Origin: Fontibacterium medardense
GTDB taxonomy: Bacteria; Pseudomonadota; Alphaproteobacteria; Pelagibacterales; Pelagibacteraceae
NCBI GenBank assembly: GCA_965235075.1
Contig: OZ249404.1
Location: 558,001 to 622,000, forward strand
Direction: 5' to 3'
Length of the DNA stretch: 64,000 nt
In this document: positions 27,593 to 36,268 of the stretch, in pieces
Numbering within the stretch: the first letter of the stretch is position 1
Layout of the letters: the number at the start of each line of letters is the position of its first letter
Translations under genes and position numbers: made by a program
The notes under the pieces: model-generated
Database searches by the model: none
The model's input: the letters and a program-made list of their open reading frames with translations, nothing else
Told to the model about the DNA's origin: nothing

Positions 27593-28404
27593 GAAATTTG
27601 ATACATATTTTTAATATTTGGAAAATTATTATTTTTTAAATCTTTTACAAATTTTTTTATACAAATCTCAGTTCTTTCCTTGAAATTATCATACATTTTA
27701 ACAAACTTTGGTGGCTTTTCTGAAAATCCTAGCAGATCTTCGGTGACCAAGATTTGTCCATCACATTTATTTGATGCGCCTATGCCTATCGTTGGAATGT
27801 TAATATTTTGATTAATCTTGTCCGCTAAGTCTTTAATCACACACTCCACTACTACTGAAAAAGCGCCTGCTTTTTCTACAAAAATTGAATCTTTGATAAT
27901 TTGATTAAAACTTAAATAATCTTTTCCTTTTACTCTATAGTCTGATTTTTTTCTTACACTTTGTGGCAACAATCCTACGTGTCCCATAACTGGAATGTTA
28001 TTGTTAACTAAATATTTAATAGTTTTATAAACCTTAACTCCGCCCTCAACTTTAACTGCATCACAATTTGTTTCCTTAATTATTTTTTTTGCATTCTTTA
28101 AAGCTAACTTTGGATTTTGTTCATAAGTACCAATTGGCATATCTACAACTAATAAACTTTTACTAACCCCTCTTCTTACTGCTTTTCCATGCATAATCAT
28201 CATGTCTAAAGTAACATCTCTTGTAGATTTCAACCCGTGCAATACCATACCTAATGAATCCCCAACTAAAATTATATCGCAATATTTATCTAAAATTTCA
28301 GCCATAGGGGTTGTGTAAGCTGTAAGACAGACTAATGGTTTTTTAAATTTTTTGAATTTAATATTATTTATTGTTAATTTCTTTTTCACAAATGTTACTC
28401 CCAT
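27589..28404 (-). CDS. panB: 3-methyl-2-oxobutanoate hydroxymethyltransferase
   Basis: First committed step of pantothenate synthesis, transferring a hydroxymethyl group from methylene-tetrahydrofolate to ketoisovalerate. Metal and substrate residues lie in VGDSLGMVLHG, and the VKVEGG and GHVGLLPQS segments are characteristic. Length is 271 residues. It overlaps guaA by 10 bp upstream and yfgM by 4 bp downstream. No panC is seen in the window. Confidence 0.97.
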   Translation of the reverse strand: MGVTFVKKKLTINNIKFKKFKKPLVCLTAYTTPMAEILDKYCDIILVGDSLGMVLHGLKSTRDVTLDMMIMHGKAVRRGVSKSLLVVDMPIGTYEQNPKLALKNAKKIIKETNCDAVKVEGGVKVYKTIKYLVNNNIPVMGHVGLLPQSVRKKSDYRVKGKDYLSFNQIIKDSIFVEKAGAFSVVVECVIKDLADKINQNINIPTIGIGASNKCDGQILVTEDLLGFSEKPPKFVKMYDNFKERTEICIKKFVKDLKNNNFPNIKNMYQIS

Positions 28405-29957
28405 TCAATTGTAGCAGGCGGTTTTGAAGTAATATCATAAACAACTCTATTGATGCCTTTTACATTGTTAATAATTTTATTAGAAATTTCAGCTAAATCT
28501 TTATTTTTGAAGTTATAAAAATCTGCTGTCATTCCATCTTGTGAAGTTACTGCTCTTAATGAGCAAACAAATTCATATGTTTTAGAATCACCCATTACAC
28601 CAACTGTTTTAATTGGTAAAAGAACTGTGAACGCTTGCCAAATTTTATTATAAAGATTTCTTTTTTTTAACTCATTAATAAAAATAATGTCTGCATTTTG
28701 TAAAATTTTAACTTTAGTCTTATCAACCTTACCTGGAATTCTAATTGCTAGTCCAGGGCCAGGGAAAGGATGTCTAAAAATTATTTCTTTAGACAACTTA
28801 AGACTTAAACCTATTTTTCTGACCTCATCCTTAAATAACTCTCTAAACGGTTCTACTAATTTAAATTTCATTTTTTTTGGCAAGCCCCCAACATTATGAT
28901 GTGATTTAATAACTGAAGAGGGTCCACCATGGTGACTTTGACTTTCAATAACATCTGGGTACAAAGTTCCTTGAGCTAAATATTTAATTTTTTTAAATTT
29001 TTTAGATTCTCTCTCAAAAATTTTTATAAAAATTTTACCAATAATTTTTCTCTTAGTTTCAGGATCAGTGACATTTTTTAATGCATTTAAGAAAATAGAA
29101 GATGCATCTACATAATTTAATTTTACTTTATAATTTTTTTTAAAAACATTAATTACTTCTAATGCTTCATTTTTTCTCAACAATCCTGTGTTTATGAAAA
29201 AACAATGCAATTTTTTTCCAATGGCCTTGTACAATAAAGCGGCTAAAACACTGCTATCAACTCCTCCGGACAATGCGCATAAAATATTCTCATTACCAAC
29301 TTCAGATTTAATATTTTTAATTAAATAATTTATTTGATTTTTTGAATTCCAATTCTTTTTTAATTTGCAAATATTAAATAAAAAATTCTTAAATAAAATA
29401 TTTCCATTAGCAGTGTGAACCACTTCAGGATGAAATTGGACTCCAAATATTTTTTTAGTTAAATTTTGTATAATTGTATATTTATAATCGGAACTTGAAG
29501 CTACTGCTTGAAATCCTCTAGGTATTTTTATTACTACATCAGTATGGTTCATCCATACTTGTGTTTTTTTATCTTTATTAAAAAAATTTTTTGTTAAAAT
29601 TGATGGTTTGTTACTAAAAATATCACATCTTCCAAATTCGCTCTTTTTATAATTTTTAACTACACCTCCAAATTCTTTTGCTAACAATTGATGTCCATAA
29701 CAAATGCCAAGGATAGGTTTGTTAAAATTAAATATTTGTTTTGGAATTCCTAAGTAAGATGTTTTAGTGATTGATAAAGGACCACCTGATAAAATAATTC
29801 CTTTTAGATTATAATCATTTCTTAGGTCTTTAGTTTTATAACAGCTAATAATTTCGCAATAAACACCTAGCTCTCTAATTCTGCGGGCAATAAGTTGAGT
29901 AGTTTGAGATCCAAAATCTATTATGACTATTTTATCTGTATAAGAAATATCACTCAT
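28395..29957 (-). CDS. guaA: GMP synthase (glutamine-hydrolysing)
   Basis: Aminates XMP to GMP. The glutaminase domain carries the nucleophile in GICYGHQLLA and the His/Glu pair in FHPEVVHT; the ATP-pyrophosphatase domain has the P-loop ALSGGVDSSVLA; the C-terminal dimerisation domain ends in SKPPATIEWE, the family's invariant tail. Length is 520 residues. Its ATG overlaps the stop of the upstream TPR gene by one base (TAATG), and guaB lies just beyond, so the IMP-to-GMP enzymes remain in one operon. Confidence 0.98.
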   Translation of the reverse strand: MSDISYTDKIVIIDFGSQTTQLIARRIRELGVYCEIISCYKTKDLRNDYNLKGIILSGGPLSITKTSYLGIPKQIFNFNKPILGICYGHQLLAKEFGGVVKNYKKSEFGRCDIFSNKPSILTKNFFNKDKKTQVWMNHTDVVIKIPRGFQAVASSSDYKYTIIQNLTKKIFGVQFHPEVVHTANGNILFKNFLFNICKLKKNWNSKNQINYLIKNIKSEVGNENILCALSGGVDSSVLAALLYKAIGKKLHCFFINTGLLRKNEALEVINVFKKNYKVKLNYVDASSIFLNALKNVTDPETKRKIIGKIFIKIFERESKKFKKIKYLAQGTLYPDVIESQSHHGGPSSVIKSHHNVGGLPKKMKFKLVEPFRELFKDEVRKIGLSLKLSKEIIFRHPFPGPGLAIRIPGKVDKTKVKILQNADIIFINELKKRNLYNKIWQAFTVLLPIKTVGVMGDSKTYEFVCSLRAVTSQDGMTADFYNFKNKDLAEISNKIINNVKGINRVVYDITSKPPATIEWE

Positions 29958-30382
29958 TACTTCTTATCGATTATAATCAATTTAGATAAATCATTCTTCT
30001 TTGAACATAATTCCTTGCATACTTTTGAAAAAACTAGATTACTTTCTTGAGCTTTCTTAAAGTCACCCTCTTCAATATTTAGTAAAATTTTTAAATATAA
30101 AGCCTCTTCATTTTTTGGATTTAGAACTAAAACTGTATCTAAATAATTTTTTTGTTGATTATTATCTTTATTAATTGCGGATATTTTTGACAAATGTAAA
30201 TATGATTTCTCATTTTTTGTATTAAATACAATATCTTTTTCAAAATAATATTTTGCTTCTTTGTAATCGTTTTGATTAAAAAACTTTACCCCTTGATTAA
30301 AATAATCATTATTTGCTGCATAACTTTTTAGAGCCAAAGAGCAAAGAAATAGTGATAAAAAATATTTAAAATATTTTTTCAT
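29957..30382 (-). CDS. Small secreted TPR protein between guaB and guaA
   Basis: A 141-residue protein with a signal peptide (MKKYFKYFLSLFLCSLALKS, cleavage near SYA) and two to three TPR-like helical pairs: DYFNQGVKFFNQNDYKEAKY, the KNEKSYLHLSKIS segment, and NPKNEEALYLKILL. Two cysteines close to the C terminus (KVCKELCSKK) could form a disulfide. It is predicted periplasmic and most likely a protein-protein interaction module. It is translationally coupled to guaA and 2 bp downstream of guaB, so cotranscription is nearly certain, but there is no obvious functional link to GMP synthesis. I do not recognise a named family. Confidence 0.75.
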   Translation of the reverse strand: MKKYFKYFLSLFLCSLALKSYAANNDYFNQGVKFFNQNDYKEAKYYFEKDIVFNTKNEKSYLHLSKISAINKDNNQQKNYLDTVLVLNPKNEEALYLKILLNIEEGDFKKAQESNLVFSKVCKELCSKKNDLSKLIIIDKK

Positions 30383-30384
30383 AA

Positions 30385-31839
30385 TTAACTTTCAAACGGA
30401 TAATTAGGTGACTGCTTTGTAATTTGTATATCGTGTACATGACTTTCTTTTAATCCTGAATTTGTAATTTTAACAAATTTTGCTTTTTTCTTTAATTCTA
30501 AAATATTTTTAGCTCCAACATAACCCATTGATGCTTTTAATCCTCCAATAAGTTGATGAATAACTGCTCTTACAGGCCCTTTATAAGGAACTCTTCCTTC
30601 AATTCCCTCTGGGACTAGTTTTAGTGAATCGTTAATTTCTTGTTGAAAATATCTATCAGCGGATCCTCTCGACATTGCTCCTATAGAGCCCATCCCTCTA
30701 TAAGATTTATAGCTTCTCCCTTGGTAATAAAAAACATCTCCTGGACTTTCTTCTGTTCCTGCAAATAATGATCCAATCATTACAGCGTCTGCTCCTGCTC
30801 CTATGGCTTTGGCAACGTCACCGGAATATCTTATTCCGCCATCTGCTATAATTTTAATTTTTTTATTTTTTATTGATTTTGCAACATTGTATATTGCCGT
30901 AAATTGAGGAACCCCTACTCCGGCAACAATTCTTGTTGTGCAAATTGATCCTGGTCCTATCCCCACTTTTACTGCGTCAGCTCCATAATCTACTAATGCT
31001 TTTGCTCCTTCTGCTGTAGCTATATTTCCAGCTATTATTGTCGTCTTAATATTTTTTTTAATTTTTTCTAATGTTTTTAAAACAGAAACTGAATGTCCGT
31101 GTGCTGTATCTAAAACAATTACATCTACTCCTGCTTCTGCTAGTTGTTCTGCTCTTTGAAAACTTTCTGGTCCGGTTCCAACTGCCGCAGCAACTATCAA
31201 TGATCCCTTTTTATCTTTAGCTGCTTCTGGATAAATTTTAGATTTCTGAATATCTTTTACAGTAATCAATCCTTTGCATTTAAAATTATTGTCTACAATA
31301 ATTAATTTTTCTATTTTGTTTTTAAATAATATTTTTTTTGCTTCTGTTAATGATGTTCCAACTTTTGCTGTAACTAATTCTTTAGTCATTAAATCTTTAA
31401 CTTTAATTTTTTTATCTGTTACAAATCTAACGTCTCGATTAGTTAAAATTCCAACTAGTTTTTGATTTTTGTTAACAACTAAAATTCCTGATATTTTGTG
31501 ATTTTTCATTAACTCCGTTGCCTCAAACAAAGGAGCTTCAGCATCAATCGTAATAGGATCGATGACCATTCCGGATTCAAATCTTTTAACTAATTTAATT
31601 TGGTTGGCTTGTTCTTCTATGCTCATATTTTTATGAATACATGCCATTCCGCCTGATTGGGCCATAGCTATAGCCAATTTATATTCTGAAACAGTGTCCA
31701 TTGCAGAGGCAATAAAAGGTATTCCAAGTGTCACAGCTGACGATAATTGAGTAGAAACTATAGTCTCTTTAGGTAAAACAGAAGAGTGCCTTGGTTCTAG
31801 CAAGACATCATCAAAAGTTAATGCTTCGGGGATTTCCAT
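30385..31839 (-). CDS. guaB: Inosine-5'-monophosphate dehydrogenase
   Basis: NAD-dependent oxidation of IMP to XMP, the first step toward GMP. Two CBS domains are inserted at about residues 90-200, the catalytic cysteine is in GPGSICTTRIVAG, and the flap region carries EGIEGRVPYKGPV. Length is 484 residues, typical of the bacterial enzyme with its regulatory CBS pair intact. It lies 30 bp downstream of rlmE and 2 bp before the TPR gene. Confidence 0.98.
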   Translation of the reverse strand: MEIPEALTFDDVLLEPRHSSVLPKETIVSTQLSSAVTLGIPFIASAMDTVSEYKLAIAMAQSGGMACIHKNMSIEEQANQIKLVKRFESGMVIDPITIDAEAPLFEATELMKNHKISGILVVNKNQKLVGILTNRDVRFVTDKKIKVKDLMTKELVTAKVGTSLTEAKKILFKNKIEKLIIVDNNFKCKGLITVKDIQKSKIYPEAAKDKKGSLIVAAAVGTGPESFQRAEQLAEAGVDVIVLDTAHGHSVSVLKTLEKIKKNIKTTIIAGNIATAEGAKALVDYGADAVKVGIGPGSICTTRIVAGVGVPQFTAIYNVAKSIKNKKIKIIADGGIRYSGDVAKAIGAGADAVMIGSLFAGTEESPGDVFYYQGRSYKSYRGMGSIGAMSRGSADRYFQQEINDSLKLVPEGIEGRVPYKGPVRAVIHQLIGGLKASMGYVGAKNILELKKKAKFVKITNSGLKESHVHDIQITKQSPNYPFES

Positions 31840-31869
31840 GTATAAATTTATTATATTAAAAAACTGAAG

Positions 31870-32508
31870 TCAAATAGTTTTTAAATCACTACATAATAAA
31901 TACAGTTCCCTAGATTCTTTTCTGCTAGAATCCGGTTTAATTCTTTCGATATTTTTAAAGGAATCTTTGGCATTTTTAATTAAAATATTTTCATCTTTTC
32001 CACTAAAAATTTTTACTAACAAAGAGGATTTAGATCTTAAAATTACTCTAGATAAATTGACGACATCTAACGCTATAGAATTAGTTTTTATAGCATCTAA
32101 ATCTTTATTTCCTGTTGTGTTAACAGCCATATCCGACAATAGGAGATCTACTTTATTATTCTCAAAAAAATTATTAACAAAATCAAAAAAATCAGTCTCA
32201 TTAAAATCTTTCTTGTAAAAAAAAACATTGTCTATTTTATCCATATCTAAGATATCTATAGATAAAGTTTTTCCATTTTTATTAATTTCAGAACAAACTT
32301 GAGACCATCCTCCTGGTGCGCTTCCTAAATCCAAAATATTTAAATTATTTTTTAAAAACTTAAATTTTTTATTAATTTCTAAAAGCTTAAAAGCAGATCT
32401 AGATCTATAGCCTCTTGCTTTTGCTTCTTTAACATAAAAATCGTTATTTTGTCTTGATATCCAAAGTTTAGAGCTTTTTTTCAACTTTTTATTATATATT
32501 TTATCCAT
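31870..32508 (-). CDS. rlmE: 23S rRNA 2'-O-ribose methyltransferase
   Basis: RlmE/FtsJ methylates the A-loop uridine of 23S rRNA. The N-terminal KEAKARGYRSRSAFKL block contains the first catalytic lysine, the SAM site is LDLGSAPGGWSQV, and the catalytic Asp is in LLSDMAVNTTG, with the second lysine in LLVKIFSG. Length is 212 residues. It is the first gene of the eight-gene minus-strand run ending in der and is divergent from a GT9 gene over 46 bp. The run contains two ribosome-related proteins, RlmE and Der, at its two ends. Confidence 0.95.
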   Translation of the reverse strand: MDKIYNKKLKKSSKLWISRQNNDFYVKEAKARGYRSRSAFKLLEINKKFKFLKNNLNILDLGSAPGGWSQVCSEINKNGKTLSIDILDMDKIDNVFFYKKDFNETDFFDFVNNFFENNKVDLLLSDMAVNTTGNKDLDAIKTNSIALDVVNLSRVILRSKSSLLVKIFSGKDENILIKNAKDSFKNIERIKPDSSRKESRELYLLCSDLKTI

Positions 32509-32554
32509 TACAAAACAAATATACTAAATAAAATATCAAAAGAAATTACTAAAA

Positions 32555-33553
32555 TTGAAAAAAATATTAATTTACAATACAGGCGGAGGCCTTGGCGACT
32601 CAATCCAGATTGTCAGCTTGATACTCTCATTAAAAGATAAATTTAATGATCATGAAATTTATTTACTTCAAGGAAATCAAGAATATTTTTTTGAAACCAA
32701 ATTAAAAGATTTAAATTTAAATTTTATAAAAAAAACAAAAATTGAAATATTACATTTTGGATTTAGATTAAAACATTTTTTTCAAATTAGTAAAATCATC
32801 AGAAGAAATAATTTGTATTTTGATATAATAATAGATTTACAGTCAAAATTAAGAAATACACTAATATTAAAAAAAATACCTCATAATTTTTTTTTTTCTT
32901 CAACTTTAAATTTTTTCTTTAATCAGCCTCGGATTTTAATAAAAAATAAAAAAGAATCAATTTGCGAGAGAATCATTGACTGTTTAAATTTTTATACACA
33001 AGATAATTTCAAAATTGTTAAATATGACACAAAATTAATCGACCATGTATTTAATGATGAAGCAAAAATATTGTTACCAGATAAAAATTATGTTGGTCTC
33101 TCTATAACTCAAGGTAATCCCTATAGGAAAAAAAGTTTACAACTTAATGATGTACTAGAAGTAACCAAATATCTGATTTCGATTAATAAAAAACCTGTCT
33201 TTCTAATCGAAAAAAAATATGTTGATTTAAAAAATCAAATAGAAAAAAAAGTTAAAAATGCATTATTTCCAGAGTTCGAAACAAAAATTAGCAATCCATG
33301 TCTCACTATAATGCTTGGTAAAAGATTAGATTACGCTATTACAATAGATAATGGCGTCATGCATTTACTATCTTTGACTAACATTCCAATGATTACAGTT
33401 TTTGGACCAACCTCATCTGATAAATTTGCACCAAAAATAGATAATATCAAAATTTTAAGTAGTCAAAAATTATTCAATTCAAAAAATATAAATTTAGTTA
33501 CTCCAAAAATTATTATTGAGCAAATAGACTTGTTAGAAAAAGAAATAATCTAA
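32555..33553 (+). CDS. Glycosyltransferase family 9 (heptosyltransferase-like)
   Basis: A 332-residue GT-B glycosyltransferase of the ADP-heptose:LPS heptosyltransferase family. The N-terminal NTGGGLGDSIQIVSLI acceptor-side loop and the C-terminal donor-site region TIDNGVMHLLSLTNIPMITV followed by FGPTSSDKFAP are the GT9 signatures. The start is TTG at 32555; no in-frame ATG lies near the conserved N terminus. It presumably adds a sugar to the LPS core, but the donor sugar cannot be read from the sequence. It stands alone between divergent rlmE and convergent pssA. Confidence 0.82.
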   Translation: MKKILIYNTGGGLGDSIQIVSLILSLKDKFNDHEIYLLQGNQEYFFETKLKDLNLNFIKKTKIEILHFGFRLKHFFQISKIIRRNNLYFDIIIDLQSKLRNTLILKKIPHNFFFSSTLNFFFNQPRILIKNKKESICERIIDCLNFYTQDNFKIVKYDTKLIDHVFNDEAKILLPDKNYVGLSITQGNPYRKKSLQLNDVLEVTKYLISINKKPVFLIEKKYVDLKNQIEKKVKNALFPEFETKISNPCLTIMLGKRLDYAITIDNGVMHLLSLTNIPMITVFGPTSSDKFAPKIDNIKILSSQKLFNSKNINLVTPKIIIEQIDLLEKEII

Positions 33554-33562
33554 AATTTATCC

Positions 33563-34321
33563 TTAAATAAAATCTTCAGAAATCAAGCTATCATTGGCTT
33601 TTGAAGATCGTTTTTTTATGATTTTGAAATGAACAAAACTAATTGGTATTAAAAATAAATATAAAGCTCCTGTAGCTAAAAGAGTGTTAAACGGATAATT
33701 GATCAATAAACCAAAATAAGCAGCTATTAGTAACAATAAGAAAATTAAGAACGGTCTGCTTACTTTAATTCCTTTAAGTGAATAGGTGGGAATTTTGCTA
33801 ATCATTAAAAATGTTGAGGCTATTATAAAAATTATTGCTAATTTTTTATAATCATAATTAGATGCAAAATCACTTAACAATAAAATTAATGGCAAAAGTA
33901 ATATTCCTGCTCCTGCTGGTGACGGAACTCCGGTAAAGAAGTTTTCTCTCCATTTTTCATTTGCTACTTTTGATCCTAAATTAAATCGCGCTAATCTTAA
34001 ACAACATGCAACTGAATGAAATAACACTAATAACCAACCAATATTTCCAAGGTCTTTTAAAATCCATATATAAACTGTGATAGCTGGCGCTACCCCAAAA
34101 TTTATAAAGTCAATTAAAGAATCTAACTCAGCTCCAAATTTTGATGTTCCTTTTATTAATCTTGCAATTCTTCCATCCATTGTATCAATGATTGAAGCGA
34201 TGGTAATTGCTATGACCGCATAATCAAATTGTGAATTAAGAGCAAATTTAATTGAGCTAATTCCAACGCATAAACCTAAAATACTAATAATACTTGGAAC
34301 TACATACCTTGGATGAATCAT
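33563..34321 (-). CDS. pssA: CDP-diacylglycerol-serine O-phosphatidyltransferase
   Basis: Membrane enzyme making phosphatidylserine from CDP-diacylglycerol and serine. The CDP-alcohol phosphotransferase motif is complete: Asp46, Asp49-Gly50, Ala53-Arg54, Gly63, Asp67 and Asp71. About eight hydrophobic segments fill the 252 residues, matching the Bacillus/alphaproteobacterial integral-membrane type rather than the E. coli peripheral enzyme. It follows psd by 18 bp and the two together make phosphatidylethanolamine. Confidence 0.94.
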   Translation of the reverse strand: MIHPRYVVPSIISILGLCVGISSIKFALNSQFDYAVIAITIASIIDTMDGRIARLIKGTSKFGAELDSLIDFINFGVAPAITVYIWILKDLGNIGWLLVLFHSVACCLRLARFNLGSKVANEKWRENFFTGVPSPAGAGILLLPLILLLSDFASNYDYKKLAIIFIIASTFLMISKIPTYSLKGIKVSRPFLIFLLLLIAAYFGLLINYPFNTLLATGALYLFLIPISFVHFKIIKKRSSKANDSLISEDFI

Positions 34322-34339
34322 TTAAAAAAAATATATTAC

Positions 34340-34990
34340 CTAAATTTTTGCTAGTAAACTTTCTCCCGCAACTACAGTCTGCCCCTGTTTTGCTAAAAGT
34401 TTGTAATCGTTATCAAAATAAAGATCAACTCTACTACCAAATCTTATAATTCCAATTCTATCACCTTGATTTAAATTCTGCCCCTCTTTAACTTCACAAA
34501 CAATTCTTCGCGCAACCAGCCCTGCTATCTGAACAATGGCAAAAGTTTTTCCTGAGTTATTAGAATATTTTATTAAATTTCTTTCATTGTCTTCACTAGC
34601 CTTATCTAGAGACGCATCAATAAATTTTCCTGGCTTATAAAATATTTCATCTATTTTTCCGGTAACTGGAACTCTGTTAACATGGCAATTAAAAACATTC
34701 ATAAAGACGCTCACTCTTTGATATTCTTTATTTTCCATATTAAGTTCTATTGGACCTCTAACATTTGCTATTAAGCTTATAACTCCATCAGCTGGGCTAA
34801 CTAAAAAACTATCATCCTTAATAGGATATCTTTCTGGATCTCTAAAAAAATAATAAACCCAAATTGTTAAAACAAAACCAATTACTCCTAAAATTTTATT
34901 AATTAAAATTAATAGCATAGTAATTATTACTGCTATTACTAGCATTCTATAGCCTTCTCTGTGCAGTGGTGGAAAAATTATATCTAACAT
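34340..34990 (-). CDS. psd: Phosphatidylserine decarboxylase proenzyme
   Basis: Decarboxylates phosphatidylserine to phosphatidylethanolamine. The self-cleavage site is FGSRVDLY, with Ser186 becoming the pyruvoyl group. Other conserved blocks are VSPADGV (about 64-70) and MNVFNCHVNRVPV. At 216 residues this is the short, type B form common in alphaproteobacteria. An N-terminal hydrophobic pair at about 15-48 anchors it in the membrane. It is first of psd-pssA and is divergent from icd. Confidence 0.95.
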   Translation of the reverse strand: MLDIIFPPLHREGYRMLVIAVIITMLLILINKILGVIGFVLTIWVYYFFRDPERYPIKDDSFLVSPADGVISLIANVRGPIELNMENKEYQRVSVFMNVFNCHVNRVPVTGKIDEIFYKPGKFIDASLDKASEDNERNLIKYSNNSGKTFAIVQIAGLVARRIVCEVKEGQNLNQGDRIGIIRFGSRVDLYFDNDYKLLAKQGQTVVAGESLLAKI

Positions 34991-35053
34991 AATTATTTAA
35001 TTAGTAAGAAACATACTATATAAAAATATTTTTTATTAATATCAAAAAAAACT

Positions 35054-36268
35054 ATGTCAAAAATTAAAGTAAAAAATCCAGTTGTTGAGCTTGATGGCGA
35101 TGAAATGACAAGGATTATTTGGGATTTTATAAAACAAAAACTAATACTTCCTTATTTAGACATAGACCTTAAGTATTTTGATTTAGGCATGGAAAGCAGA
35201 GATAAAACTGACGACCAGATAACAATTGATTCTGCTAATGCAATTAAGAAGTATGGTGTTGGTGTTAAGTGCGCAACAATCACGCCTGATGAGGAAAGAG
35301 TAAAAGAATTTAATCTTAAAAAAATGTGGAAGTCTCCAAACGGAACTATCAGAAATATATTAGGAGGAACTATATTTAGAGAGCCTATTATTTGTAAAAA
35401 TATTCCAAAATTAGTTCCTTCTTGGACAGATCCTATAGTGATTGGAAGGCATTCTTTCGGAGATCAATATAAAGCAACAGATTTTAGAGTGCCGGGAAAA
35501 GGTAAGCTTAAAATTCAATGGGTCTCAGAAGATAATAAACAAACAATCGAACACGAAGTTTTTAATTTTACAAGCCCAGGTGTTGCGCTTGCTATGTACA
35601 ACTTAGATGACTCAATAAGAGATTTTGCAAGAGCATGTATGAATTATGGAATTTTAAGAAAATGGCCAGTTTATTTGTCTACAAAAAATACAATTCTAAA
35701 AGCTTATGATGGAAGATTTAAAGATCTATTCCAAGAAATTTATGAAAAAGAATTTAAATCAAAATTTAATGAAATTGGAATTACATATGAACACAGATTA
35801 ATAGATGACATGGTTGCATGCGCTATGAAATGGAGCGGAAAATATGTTTGGGCGTGTAAAAATTATGATGGAGATGTTCAATCAGATACCGTTGCTCAAG
35901 GTTTTGGATCGTTAGGTTTAATGACCAGCGTATTAATGACGCCTGATGGAAAAACTGTTGAGGCTGAGGCTGCTCATGGAACTGTAACTAGACATTATAG
36001 AGAACATCAAAAAGGAAAACAAACATCTACTAATCCTATAGCCTCTATTTTTGCATGGACAAGAGGACTAGCGCATAGAGGAAAATTAGATGGTAATGAC
36101 GAATTAATAAAATTTTCTAATACTTTAGAAAAAGTTTGTGTTGCGGGCGTAGAAAAAGGATATATGACAAAAGACCTTGCTATTCTAATTAATAAAGATG
36201 CAAAATATCAAACCACAACAGAATTTTTAGAAACTATAAATTCTAATCTTAAAAAAGAACTAAATTAA
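35054..36268 (+). CDS. icd: Isocitrate dehydrogenase (NADP, eukaryote-like type)
   Basis: TCA-cycle oxidation of isocitrate to 2-oxoglutarate. The 404-residue sequence has the features of the dimeric type II enzyme shared with eukaryotes: NPVVELDGDEMTRIIW at the N terminus, the substrate loop KSPNGTIRN, and EAEAAHGTVTRHYREH with STNPIASIFAWTRGL. It is not the phosphorylation-regulated enteric form. It is divergent from psd and its stop overlaps the convergent alaS stop. Confidence 0.97.
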   Translation: MSKIKVKNPVVELDGDEMTRIIWDFIKQKLILPYLDIDLKYFDLGMESRDKTDDQITIDSANAIKKYGVGVKCATITPDEERVKEFNLKKMWKSPNGTIRNILGGTIFREPIICKNIPKLVPSWTDPIVIGRHSFGDQYKATDFRVPGKGKLKIQWVSEDNKQTIEHEVFNFTSPGVALAMYNLDDSIRDFARACMNYGILRKWPVYLSTKNTILKAYDGRFKDLFQEIYEKEFKSKFNEIGITYEHRLIDDMVACAMKWSGKYVWACKNYDGDVQSDTVAQGFGSLGLMTSVLMTPDGKTVEAEAAHGTVTRHYREHQKGKQTSTNPIASIFAWTRGLAHRGKLDGNDELIKFSNTLEKVCVAGVEKGYMTKDLAILINKDAKYQTTTEFLETINSNLKKELN

